DNA from: Acidobacteriota bacterium
Lineage (GTDB): Bacteria; Acidobacteriota; Blastocatellia; Pyrinomonadales; Pyrinomonadaceae
Assembly (NCBI GenBank): GCA_003222975.1
Contig: QHXN01000023.1
Span: 1 to 62,976, forward strand
Reading direction: 5' to 3'
DNA length: 62,976 nt
Translations under genes and position numbers: made by a program
The notes under the pieces: generated by a model
Database searches by the model: none
The model's input: the letters and a program-made list of their open reading frames with translations, nothing else
Told to the model about the DNA's origin: nothing
Shown here: piece after piece, positions 8,024 to 17,600 of the stretch
Numbering within the stretch: the first letter of the stretch is position 1
Layout: every line of letters starts with the position of its first letter

Positions 8024-8185
8024 GACAGGAGGCAGCAGACGGCAGGGGCAGGAGGCAGGAAGAGGAAGCAGGGGCAGACGGCAGGAGGCGCGGGGTTGAG
8101 TTCGGCAGGCATCGCCGCTTTCACCAGAATCCCTCGACGGAGAAAGTTTTTCCTGCCGTCTGCTCCTGCCTCCTGCCCCTGCCTT
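8024..8185. repeat. Heptad-repeat hairpin, copy 7 (unit like GGCAGAC/GGCAGGA), convergent gap
   Basis: Left arm 8024-8090 is a run of CAG/GGCAG-rich near-7-mers. The right arm about 8150-8185 is complementary (CCTGCC/CTCCTGC units). The ~60-nt loop contains GGGGTTGAGT (8092-8101), TTTCACC (8119-8125) and CGACG (8135-8139). The same blocks occur at identical spacing in copy 13 near 58.1 kb, and the 24 nt at 8036-8059 equal 58076-58099. It fills the gap between the ends of ymdB and the thioesterase. Confidence 0.88.
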
Positions 8186-8186
8186 T

Positions 8187-8651
8187 TCAGTCTTGAGTCG
8201 GCCCGGCGGCGAGCGGGGGCGAGCTGAGCGCGAGGCGGTAGCTTTCGGGCATGGAGATGACGCGGCCCGTCGGGTCTGTGACGACGTGGCCGGTCTCGCC
8301 CTCGGCGATGATGAGGCCGTCCGCGGCGCGTATGACCTCGTAGCCGAAGCGGACGGAGCGGCGGCGCAGCTCCGTGATGTGCGTGCGGATGATTAGCTCG
8401 TCGTCGTATTGCGCGGGGGCCTTGTAGCGGCAGTAGGATTCGGCGACGACGAGGAAGGCGTGCTCGTTCTCCTCCATGTCCTTGTAGGCGAAGCCGCGCG
8501 CGCGGCAGAACTCCGTGCGACCGATCTCGAACCAGACGAGGTAGTTCGCGTGATAGACTACGCCCATGCGATCCGTCTCGGCGTAGCGGACGCGGATGGT
8601 CGTCTCGTGCCAGTCGTCGAAGAGTGCGTCTGCCGCAGGCGGTTGCGTCAT
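8187..8651 (-). CDS. Acyl-CoA thioesterase, YbgC/4HBT hotdog family
   Basis: Cytoplasmic hotdog-fold thioesterase that cleaves acyl-CoA or hydroxybenzoyl-CoA-type thioesters. Residues ~18-43 carry the family signature VRYAETDRMGVVYHANYLVW with the catalytic-type Asp after YAET. KAPAQYDDELIIRTHI and RRRSVRFGYEV continue the beta sheet. The 154-residue length fits. In proteobacteria YbgC travels with the Tol-Pal genes; here it stands alone, convergent with ymdB and divergent from the next gene. Substrate cannot be deduced. Confidence 0.88.
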   Translation of the reverse strand: MTQPPAADALFDDWHETTIRVRYAETDRMGVVYHANYLVWFEIGRTEFCRARGFAYKDMEENEHAFLVVAESYCRYKAPAQYDDELIIRTHITELRRRSVRFGYEVIRAADGLIIAEGETGHVVTDPTGRVISMPESYRLALSSPPLAAGPTQD

Positions 8652-8757
8652 CTGTCGGGTTCGTGCCTCCTGGCCGCGCGGCGGACGTGGCGGCGCGGCG
8701 AGTTCAGGGTTCGAGGGCCGTTCGGTTTCTGCGGACTATAAGAGCGAAGGGTTCGTG

Positions 8758-10056
8758 ATGTCAAAGAAAATCCGGGCGCGGAATTTGTTGACGCCCATGT
8801 TCGTGGCGGCGCTCGCCGCCTTGCTGCTCGCGGGCGCGGGCGCGGCGTCGAGTCAGAGGGCGAAGCCGGCGGTCGTCAACCCGAAGACGGCGGCGGTGCG
8901 CGAGGCCACGTCGGAGGTCTTGCGCGAGACGAGCGAGCTGAGGAAGCTCCCCGTGCTCCGTCAGGTGCGCAGCGGAGCGCAGTCGCGCGCGGAGATCGAG
9001 CAGATGCTCGTTCGGAACCTCAACGAGAGCGTGACGGCGGAAGAGATGCAGGCTTCGGAGACGACGCTCAAGAAGCTCGGCATGGTGCCCCAGGACTTCC
9101 AGCTCCGTTCCTTCCTCATCAAGCTCCTGGCCGAGCAGGTCGCGGGCTACTACGACCCGAAGACGCAGGAGTTCTACCTCGCCGACTGGATTGACCTCGA
9201 CGGCCAGCGTCCCGTCATGGCCCACGAGCTGACGCACGCTTTGCAGGATCAGCACTTCAACCTCCGGCGCTTCGACAAGTGGCCGAAGCACGACTCGGAC
9301 GCGGAGCTTTCGGCCCACTCGCTCATCGAGGGCGACGCCTCTCTGGTGATGATGCAGTACATCATGCGCAGCCCCACCCGCCAGCTCTCCTTCATGAAAT
9401 CTATGGTGACGGGCGGCGCAGGCTCGACCGATCAAATCGAGAAAGCGCCGCGCGTCCTGCGCGAGACGCTCCTGTTCCCTTACTTCCAGGGGATGAACTG
9501 GGTGTCGCAGCTCTACAGGCGCGGCGGCTGGGACGAAGTCTCCGCGGCCTTCACGAAACTCCCCAAATCCACCGAGCAGTTGCTCCACGCCGACAAATAC
9601 TTCGCGGGCGAAGAGCCGCGTAAGGTCGCCGTCAAGGACATCTCCAACGTGCTCGGCAAGGGCTGGCACATGGCCGACAACGACGTGGAGGGCGAGTGGG
9701 GCTACTACCTCCTGCTCGACGAGTTCCTGAATTCCAGCGACGTGTCGAAGCGTGCGTCGGAGGGCTGGGGCGGCGACCGCTACGCGCTCTTTATGGGGCC
9801 GAACAGCTCGGACGTGCTCGTCGCGCAGAAGTCCGTCTGGGACACCGATGGGGACGCGCGCGAGTTCTTCGACGCCTACGTGAAGCGCACGACGAAGCGC
9901 TACGGCGTCGAGCCTTCGGAGGTCGCGGAGTCGGGCCGTCAGGTCTGGAGGACGAAGGAGGGCGGCGTCTGCGTCGAGTTGACAGGTGCGACGGTGCTCG
10001 TCGTCGAGGGCGTGCCAGAGGGCGTGGACGCGAAGGCGCTCGTCAAGATGCTTTAG
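8758..10056 (+). CDS. Secreted protein with an HExxH metallopeptidase-like motif
   Basis: About 432 residues. A signal peptide (residues 1-32: basic MSKKIRARN, then a hydrophobic stretch to AGAASSQ) indicates export. VMAHELTHALQDQHFNL near residue 155 is an HELTH zinc-binding motif, and ELSAHSLIEGDASLVMM downstream could supply the third ligand (Glu). The family looks like a conserved acidobacterial hypothetical with a gluzincin-like core. The start at ATG 8758 is chosen because a signal peptide begins there; the frame extends upstream to 8596 but overlaps the opposite-strand thioesterase. Proteolytic activity is inferred from the motif only. Confidence 0.75.
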   Translation: MSKKIRARNLLTPMFVAALAALLLAGAGAASSQRAKPAVVNPKTAAVREATSEVLRETSELRKLPVLRQVRSGAQSRAEIEQMLVRNLNESVTAEEMQASETTLKKLGMVPQDFQLRSFLIKLLAEQVAGYYDPKTQEFYLADWIDLDGQRPVMAHELTHALQDQHFNLRRFDKWPKHDSDAELSAHSLIEGDASLVMMQYIMRSPTRQLSFMKSMVTGGAGSTDQIEKAPRVLRETLLFPYFQGMNWVSQLYRRGGWDEVSAAFTKLPKSTEQLLHADKYFAGEEPRKVAVKDISNVLGKGWHMADNDVEGEWGYYLLLDEFLNSSDVSKRASEGWGGDRYALFMGPNSSDVLVAQKSVWDTDGDAREFFDAYVKRTTKRYGVEPSEVAESGRQVWRTKEGGVCVELTGATVLVVEGVPEGVDAKALVKML

Positions 10057-10082
10057 ACAAAGGCAGATGCTTCGGCGGAAGT

Positions 10083-10124
10083 AAAAGAAGAGGCGCTCAG
10101 GAGTTGAGCGCCTCTTCTGCTTTT
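10083..10124. terminator. Bidirectional intrinsic terminator
   Basis: A perfect 14-bp stem (10086-10099 with 10105-10118, AGAAGAGGCGCTCA) has a 5-nt loop. GCTTTT follows on the plus strand, and upstream A residues give a U-run on the minus strand. It separates the convergent metallopeptidase-like gene and the Oar-like receptor. Confidence 0.85.
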
Positions 10125-10145
10125 GCGGGAGTCGAACCCCATGCT

Positions 10146-13100
10146 TCAGAACTGGAGCTTGAGGCCGAACTGGATGACGCGGGCCGACTCGCCCGTCTGG
10201 ATGATGGTCTGCGTCGAGGGCGGTGCGACCGCAGCGCAGCAGGTCTGCGCGAAGACGCTCGAAAGGATGCTCGGGCTTCCGACCGACGCGTCGCGCGGGT
10301 TATCGAAGTTCGGATGGTTCAGGGCGTTGAACATCTCTGTGCGGAACTGCACACGGAAACGCTCCGTGAGCCGGAACATCTTGACGAAGCTCAGGTCGAG
10401 GTTCCAGTAGCCGGGGGCCACGAAGATGTTTCGGCCCGAGCCGTTCGAGCCAGGCTCCGGGATGGCAAAGGCGTTGGTGTTGGCGAAGACCACGGGGCCG
10501 ACGATGCCCGGCACGTTCTGTAACTGCGCGCGCACCGAAGGGTCGAGCAGGACGGCGCGCGATTCGTGGCCGGAATTCGACGTGCGGCTGCCCGATCTGA
10601 CCGAGAACGGCTCGCCCGACATGGCGAGGAAGATGCCGTTGATAGTCCAGCCGCCGAGAACCTGGTTGACCCAGCCCGGCGAGTCGCGCAGGAAGCGCTT
10701 GCCGCTGCCGACGGGCAGCTCCCAGACGGCGGCGGAGGTGAAGATGTGCGTGCGGTCGAAGTCGGAGCGCGCGCGCTCCTCGCGGAAGTTGCGGTCGTCA
10801 ATGGGCGTGCGCGAGTTCGTCGTCGAAAGCCCGCCGCCCGAAGACGAGCCGACGGGGTCAACCGACTGGTCGTCAATTGACTTGCCGAAGGTGTAGGCCA
10901 TGCTGAGGCCCAGCCCCGTCGAGAAGTGCCGGCGCAGCGTGAACTGTGCGGCGTGGTAGTTCGACGCGCCGCTGTTGTCGAGGTAGGTGATGACGCCGAA
11001 CTGCTGGTTGGGCCGCAGGTGCAGCGCCAGGGTCGTGTCCTCGATGCGCGAGGCGAAGGAGCCGGCGTTGTTGATGTCCAACTCGCCCGTCGTCGTCGAG
11101 GAGTTGAGGAACGTCGCCGCCGCCGACGCGCTCAGACCCGCCGCCGTGAGCTGTCCGAGCAGGGCGGGCGTGACGCCCGTCGTGCCGGCGGGGCAGCCCG
11201 TCCCGTCTGGGCGGCAGCCGGCGCGCCGGTTCTGCCGCATCGCGAGGAACGAGGGGATGATCGGGTCGGCGTTAACCTGGTTGATGTTGTAGGCCATGAA
11301 GAGGTGGTTGCCGGCGCGACCGACGTAGGCCGCCTGCGCGACGAAGCCGCCCGGCAGCTCTCGCTGCAAGCTCACGCTCCACTCGTGCACGGTCGGCGTC
11401 TTCATTTCCGGCGCGAAGACCGAGATCGGCGGCGCGTTGCTGAAGAGCTGCGCGGGCAGCGTCAGGAACGTGGACGGCTTGGTGGTCGGCGGGTTGAGCG
11501 TCTGCGGGAAGCCGCTGGCGATGGTCGTGCTCGGCGGCGGCGCGCAGCCGTTCGTCGCCGTCGTGAACGGGAAGGTCGAGGAGCATGTGACCAGAAGGCC
11601 GGGGACGCGGCCCGCGGCGGCGGTCACCTGGAACGAAGAGATCGTGTCGTAGGCGATGCCGTAGCCTGCGCGGATGACGCTCTTGCCGCTGTCGCCGAAG
11701 AGCGCGTGCATAAAGCCGCTCTTCCAATTGGGGCTGTAGGCGAGGCCGACGCGCGGGCCGATGTTCTTCCACTTGCTGATGTCGTACCACGTCTTCGCCC
11801 TGACGAAGGTGGTCGGCCCGGCCTGAATCGGCGTGGCCGCGCGCAGCACGTCGCCGCCGACCGTGGTGGCCGCGGGGTTGATCTCCCAGCGCACGCCGTA
11901 GTCGAGCGTCAGGTTCGAGCGCACCTTCCACTCGTCCTGCACATAGAAGTTGTACTGGTTGAGCTTGTGCTGCTCGTCGAAGAGCGTCACGGTGTTGCCG
12001 ACCTTGAAGGGCAGGAAGGCGTCGTCGTGGAGGTTACCGATGAAGGTCTGCTGGATGCGCGCGGGCAGGCCGAAGAGGTTGTTGACGAGGCCGCCGAGCG
12101 TCGTGTTGTCGGTCGAGTTGATGCCGGCGGCTGCCGTGAAGCCGTCGCTCGTGAACGGGTTGCGGCGCGAGGTGGCGAAGTCAATCGCGGGCGTGACGTT
12201 GATGCCGCCCGGCTGGCCTCGCTGATCAACGTGGCGGTAGAAGCGGACGTTCGTGCCCATGCGCCAGATGTGCGCGCCGCTGACGACCGAGAGGTTGTCG
12301 AGGAACTGCGGCGTGGTCACGTTGCGGGCCGTGCGCGGCGTGTTGTTGAAGGGCGCGCTGATTGAGTTGAAGGTGAAGGGCGGCACGTCGGGGAAGCGCG
12401 GGTCGGCCTCGCCCTGCGTGAAGAGGAAGTCGAAGCGCGCGTACCCGGCGGTGAACTCGTTGATGACGCGCGGCGAAAGCACCCGGCGGTAGCTGATGGC
12501 GAGGTTGTGCGTGCGCCGGAAGACCTCGCCGAGCGGCGGGAAGTCGCCGGGGAAGACCTGCGGCCTGCCGTTCAAGGGGTCGCCCTTCAGGGTGTTGTAG
12601 TTCGAGAAGAGGAAGCGGACGAACAGAGAGTTGTTCTGGTTGAAGGTGTGGTCAACGCGCGCCATGTAGTTCGGCCCCTTGATCTGCGTGGGCGGGTTCC
12701 AGAGGAAGGCCGCCGTGTTCAGGCCGTCGCCGCCGACGCTGAAGTTGTTCGGCAGCGGGTAGGGGTTGATGATCGCGGCTATCGCCGAGTCGGGCTGGAG
12801 GCCGCGCGTGTTGTTCGACGCCGCGCGCGCGTCGTATGTGCGGACGCAGCCGATGGAGGTCGCCGTGGCGCAGAGGCTGACGCCGGAGCGGAGCTGTCCG
12901 GTGAACGGGTCAACGAGCAGGTTGTTGTTGCGCGTGATGGTCACGCCGTTGATGACGAGCGGGTGAGCCGGGTCGGGCACGAAGTAGCGGAAGACCCCGG
13001 CGCGCGCCGACGCCGTATAGACGACGGGGACGCCGAAGGTCTGATCCACGGGCTGCGTGAAGCTGACCTGGTTGTCCTGGATGCTGCCGAAGAAGAAGGT

Positions 13101-13985
13101 CTTGTTGCGGATGATGGGGCCGCCGGCCTCGCCGCCGAACTGGTTGAGCTTGATGACGGGCTTGGCTTGGCCGTTCGCGTTGGCGAAGAACTCGTTGGAG
13201 TTGAGCGCGTCGTTGCGCAGAAAGTAGAAGACGTTGCCGTGCAGGTCGTTCGTCCCCGAACGGGTCGAGACCGAGATGGAAGCGCCGGAGTTACGCCCCT
13301 CCTCGGCGGTCGCGTTGTTCGTCGTGACCTTGTACTCCTGCACGTTGTCCGGGTTCAGGCGGTAGAGGTTCGAGACCGGGTTCGGCACGGAGGATTCGTT
13401 GGCCTCGATGCCGTCAATGGTGACGTTGTAGGCGCGGTCGCGCGAGCCGTTGACGTGGATGCCGGAGCCGGCCCCGCCTGCCGAGCGCTGCGTGACGCCC
13501 GGCTCCAGAGTGATGAGCGTGAGCGGGTTGCGACCGTTCAAGGGCAGCTCCTCGATGGCCTTCTGCTCGACGACGTTCCCGATGACGGCGTTCGAGGTCT
13601 GGAGCTGCTCGGCCCCGGCCTGCACGGTGATGACCTCCGAGACCTCGCCCGCCGCGAGCGTCACGTCAGCCGTCAACGGGGTGTTGACCTCAAGCACGTT
13701 GCCGGTCTGCTTCGAGGTCTTGAAGCCGGCCTTCTCGACCGTGATCGTGTACTTGCCGACGGGCAGCGAGGCGAACGAGTAAAGCCCGGCGTCCGTGGTC
13801 GTCTGCGTCTGCCTGATGCCGGTCGCCTCGTTAAGCGCCGTGACGGTCGCGCCGACGACGACCGCGCCCGCCGTGTCCGTGACCGTGCCGGTGATGCGCG
13901 AGGTGCTCGTCTGCGCCGCCGCCCCGGTCGCGGCGACGAGCAGGAGGAAGAAAAGGCAGATTGAAGCTCGAAGGGATTTCGGCAT
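10146..13985 (-). CDS. Oar-like TonB-dependent outer-membrane receptor 1
   Basis: About 1279 residues. A signal peptide (MPKSLRASICLFFLLLV to AAAQ) is followed by a carboxypeptidase-regulatory-like beta domain (SRITGTVTDTAGAVVVGATV, residues ~30-110). Next comes a plug domain (VVEQKAIEELPLNGRNPLTL, then SIHVNGSRDRAYNVTIDG-type sequence) and a long beta-barrel ending in FGLKLQF with the terminal aromatic typical of outer-membrane barrels. Such proteins import or bind large ligands in Acidobacteria and Bacteroidetes; the substrate is unknown. Start at 13985 is preceded by AAGGAG at 7-nt spacing. Its 3' end faces a bidirectional terminator and its 5' end is divergent from a second receptor. Confidence 0.9.
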   Translation of the reverse strand: MPKSLRASICLFFLLLVAATGAAAQTSTSRITGTVTDTAGAVVVGATVTALNEATGIRQTQTTTDAGLYSFASLPVGKYTITVEKAGFKTSKQTGNVLEVNTPLTADVTLAAGEVSEVITVQAGAEQLQTSNAVIGNVVEQKAIEELPLNGRNPLTLITLEPGVTQRSAGGAGSGIHVNGSRDRAYNVTIDGIEANESSVPNPVSNLYRLNPDNVQEYKVTTNNATAEEGRNSGASISVSTRSGTNDLHGNVFYFLRNDALNSNEFFANANGQAKPVIKLNQFGGEAGGPIIRNKTFFFGSIQDNQVSFTQPVDQTFGVPVVYTASARAGVFRYFVPDPAHPLVINGVTITRNNNLLVDPFTGQLRSGVSLCATATSIGCVRTYDARAASNNTRGLQPDSAIAAIINPYPLPNNFSVGGDGLNTAAFLWNPPTQIKGPNYMARVDHTFNQNNSLFVRFLFSNYNTLKGDPLNGRPQVFPGDFPPLGEVFRRTHNLAISYRRVLSPRVINEFTAGYARFDFLFTQGEADPRFPDVPPFTFNSISAPFNNTPRTARNVTTPQFLDNLSVVSGAHIWRMGTNVRFYRHVDQRGQPGGINVTPAIDFATSRRNPFTSDGFTAAAGINSTDNTTLGGLVNNLFGLPARIQQTFIGNLHDDAFLPFKVGNTVTLFDEQHKLNQYNFYVQDEWKVRSNLTLDYGVRWEINPAATTVGGDVLRAATPIQAGPTTFVRAKTWYDISKWKNIGPRVGLAYSPNWKSGFMHALFGDSGKSVIRAGYGIAYDTISSFQVTAAAGRVPGLLVTCSSTFPFTTATNGCAPPPSTTIASGFPQTLNPPTTKPSTFLTLPAQLFSNAPPISVFAPEMKTPTVHEWSVSLQRELPGGFVAQAAYVGRAGNHLFMAYNINQVNADPIIPSFLAMRQNRRAGCRPDGTGCPAGTTGVTPALLGQLTAAGLSASAAATFLNSSTTTGELDINNAGSFASRIEDTTLALHLRPNQQFGVITYLDNSGASNYHAAQFTLRRHFSTGLGLSMAYTFGKSIDDQSVDPVGSSSGGGLSTTNSRTPIDDRNFREERARSDFDRTHIFTSAAVWELPVGSGKRFLRDSPGWVNQVLGGWTINGIFLAMSGEPFSVRSGSRTSNSGHESRAVLLDPSVRAQLQNVPGIVGPVVFANTNAFAIPEPGSNGSGRNIFVAPGYWNLDLSFVKMFRLTERFRVQFRTEMFNALNHPNFDNPRDASVGSPSILSSVFAQTCCAAVAPPSTQTIIQTGESARVIQFGLKLQF

Positions 13986-14679
13986 GTGGGAACTCCTTTT
14001 TTCGGCCACGGCCCGCGCGTCTGCACGCGCGCCGGGCCGCGGCCGTGGTCTCTGACGAAATGTGGGCTTACGCGGGGCGGCTGTTATTGCCGCCCACGTG
14101 TTGAAGGCTGATCCTTACTTCTGTAAAAGTTTGCGTCCCGGTAAGGACTCGACGGCTGCGTCCGCCGCGCCTGAGATGGTGGGAAAGTATAACCGCACGG
14201 GCGGGAACGTCAAGAGGATTTATCCAAAAAAAATACTTATTTCAGTGATAAAATCTTTTAGCTTTATTTATTGTGTCGGCGTTCATTAAAATGCGAAAAT
14301 CAAGCTTCGCAGCTAATTCGGGCGCCCGCCCTGTTCCGCTTTTTAAGGTTACAAGAACTCTGACGATGCTCCGCCCCACGGCCTGTATCCGACGCGCACA
14401 GCCGTTGCCTTGCCAGCGGCGAAATCGTCCCGGCGGGTGGCGGCACGGCGCTGCACGTTGCCGCCGACGGCAGACGGGCGGCGATAGTTCTTGCCAAGAA
14501 CAAGGGGCCGGTGTATAAGGTTGGGCACTAATCGGTAAGCCCCAACGATAGCGCGGTCAAAGCAGTTCGCACACTTTTTCAGCCACAGGAAAGGTCGCCT
14601 GAGTCTTGGGCCGAAGAGTCCGAGACTCTTCGGCCCAAGCCGGAATCTTCTTCAGACTTCGATGAAAAGGAAGCACCCC
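13986..14679. promoter_or_regulatory. Intergenic region between divergent receptors
   Basis: About 690 nt without a convincing gene. The part at 14210-14300 is AT-rich (runs of A and TTTA) and is the likely promoter zone for one or both receptors, unlike the GC-rich flanks. No operator repeat was recognised apart from the hairpin at 14605-14639. Confidence 0.5.
14605..14639 (+). promoter_or_regulatory. Strong hairpin in the 5' leader of receptor 2
   Basis: A perfect 15-bp stem (CTTGGGCCGAAGAGT at 14605-14619 with 14625-14639) has a 5-nt loop. It lies 40 nt before the ATG of the downstream receptor. No T-run follows, so it may be an mRNA-stability or attenuation structure rather than a terminator. 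Confidence 0.6.
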
Positions 14680-17600
14680 ATGAGACACTACCCAGCAATC
14701 GCACGTCGAATGACTATCCTGGCGCTCCTGTTTTGCGCGTGCCTGAGCGCTGCGTTCGCGCAGGAGATCACCGGCTCGCTCAACGGCACGGTCACAGATA
14801 CCACCGGCGCGGTCGTCAAGGGCGCGACCGTGACGATCACCGACCGGGATAAGAAGGTCGTCGTCCGCACGGTGACGACGGGCGATGCTGGCGAGTACTC
14901 CGTCCCGCTCCTCCCGGTCAGCACCTACACGGTGACGGTCGAAGCGCCGAATTTCAAGAAGGCCGTCCAGACCGACGTGAAGGTTGACGTTAACCAGCGC
15001 CGGACGGTGGATGTCAGTTTGGAGGCCGGGAAGATCGAGGAGGTCGTCACGGTCGAGGCCGCGCCCGTCGCCGTCGAGCTGACGACGCCGACCGCCGCGA
15101 CCGTGATTAACGGCAACCAGGTGCGCGAGCTTTCCATCAACAACCGCAACTTCGTCCAGCTCATGACGCTCGCCCCCGGCGTCACGAACGACCTCGACGA
15201 CCTGTTGTTCACCGGGACGCAAAATCCCGAAACCCAAGTCGTCAACAGGATGTTGGTTTCGGTCAACGGCGCTCGGAGCACCCAGAACACCTTCACCGTT
15301 GACGGCGCGGACATAACCGACCGCGGCTCGAACCTGACGATTCAAGCCTATCCGAGCATTGATTCGATTGGCGAGGTTGAAATCTTGCGAAGCCTCTACC
15401 CCGCAGAGTCGGGGCGCAGCGGCGGCGGACAGATCAACGTCGTGACGCGCTCAGGCGAAGAGAAGTTTCACGGGGGCGGCTTTGAATTCATCCGCAATGA
15501 AGCCTTCAACGCCAACGACTTTAACACCAACAGGACTCCATCGCTCGCCTCGACGCTCGGCACAGACCCCTCGAACGGCAAGATCAAGCGCAGGCCGATC
15601 CGCTATAACAACTACGGCTACACCATCGGCGGGCCTGTCTACTTCCTGAAGTTCGGCGAGGGTTCGGGACGCATGGGCGGGAAAGTGCCGAAGACATTCT
15701 TCTTCTTCTCGCAAGAGTTTCGCAACGAGAGAACTTTTCCTCTCCTCGGCCCCGCGACCGTCCCCGACGCTTTGTTGAAGCAGGGGATTTTCCCGGTACC
15801 CATCTGCCTGAGGGCGACCACGACTTGCCAGAGCGTTCTGCCGGCGGGCACGCCCATCAGCACCGTCGCCCCGCTGAGCAACGTCGCTCAGCAGTACGTC
15901 GGTTTAATCTGGAACAAGGTTCCGCAGCCGAACAACCTCGCCGCCTACCAGCTCAGTTTCCCGGCTCTGAACGTCGCGAAGTTCAACCAACAGATCTTCA
16001 AGATTGACCACACCTTCTCGAACAAGTGGAATGCGTACTATCGGTTCGAGCACGACAAGATACCGACGCAGGACGCCGACGGGACTATCGGCACGCGCTC
16101 GGGGATGCCTTTCGTTAACACCACGGTGTCCAATTCGCCCGGCACGACGCACACGTTTCAGACCACCTACACCGTCAGTCCGAGGTTAATTCTCGAAGGC
16201 CGTTACGCCTACGGCTTCGGCGCGATCTTCATTAACAGCACCGGGCTGATCGCGAAGAACGTCACGCCGCTCTCCGTCAACCTGGCGTACCCGAACACAC
16301 GCGACGTCGTGCCGATTCTGAGCGTCTCCGGATTTAACTCCCTCACGGGCTTCGGCAACTACATTGACCCTTCCTCGAAGGCAAATTTCGGCGGCAGCGT
16401 AACCTGGATCAAGGGGAACCACACGGTGAAGTTTGGGTCAACCTTCTCGAACTACACCAAGATGGAAAATGCCTTGGGAGGGACTGCCCAAGGATCATTC
16501 AGTGTGTTCAACAACAGCACGACTAACGGTAGCGTTCTGGCCGCCGGGGTTGCCAACACAGCCCTCAACAGGATGTTCCAATCCTGGGCAAATTTTCTTC
16601 AGGGGAATCTCGTCACCTTCACGCAGAATAAATTTGATTTGACCGCTAACCTCCGACAGAAAGCGATTGAATCATACGCGCAGGACGAGTGGCGTTTCCG
16701 CCATAACCTGACGCTGTATTACGGCGTGCGCCACTCATACTACGGCCCGCCCTGGGATAAGAACGGCTTGCTGACGAACTTCGACCCGGCGCTGTGGAAT
16801 CCTGCCGCCGCCCCGCAGGTGACGGGGAACGCGACCAGGGTTAATACCGCGGGCAGCAACTTCTGTAACGGCCTGATCGTCAACGCCCAGAATTTCTCGA
16901 CCGGCTCGGCCAACTTCATCAACTGCACGCCGATTGTCTCGCCCTTTGGCAAGTACGTGTATCATGTGTCGAAGCATGATTTCGCGCCCCGCGTGGGTTT
17001 GGCCTGGGACCCGTTCGGCAAAGGAAAGACATCCATTCGGACGGGATATGGAATCTATCACGAACAGATTTCGACTTCAGCGGTCGAACTGTTCCTCGGG
17101 CAGAACCCGCCGTTTCAGGAGACTGTTTCCATTGCTAATACAACGATGGATCAACCAATACCCCTGGGCCAAACGCCCGCCGGGGTAGCTTCGTTGACCG
17201 TTCAGTCTCTACGCGGTATTGACCCTGATTACAAGACGCCCTACATGCAGCACTGGTCTTTGGATTGGCAGCAGCAGTGGGGGCGCAACACGATCGTGAC
17301 CATCGGCTATTACGGGTCGAAAGGAACGCACCTCATCGGCTTTACAGAACTCAATGACCTCCCGGTGGGCAAGGCGTTGAATTCGCAGTGCGCGACGGGA
17401 GGAAATACGCTACAGACTCCCGGCGCGGCGACGGTTCCGTGCTTGGTGGCCGGGTCTGCGCTCTTCAGCGGCACGGCGGCCAACACTCAAATTGACCAAA
17501 TTCGCCCGTACCGCGGCTATCGTTCGATTGACATGCTCCAGACGCGCTACAACTCGAATTACCACAGCCTGCAGGCTTACGTGCAGCACCGTTTTTCGGG

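Noticed and set aside
10926..13964. Long plus-strand open frames opposite the first Oar-like receptor
   Set aside because: High GC content makes long antisense frames common. These are very Arg/Asp/Val-rich, lack any domain and mirror the receptor codons.
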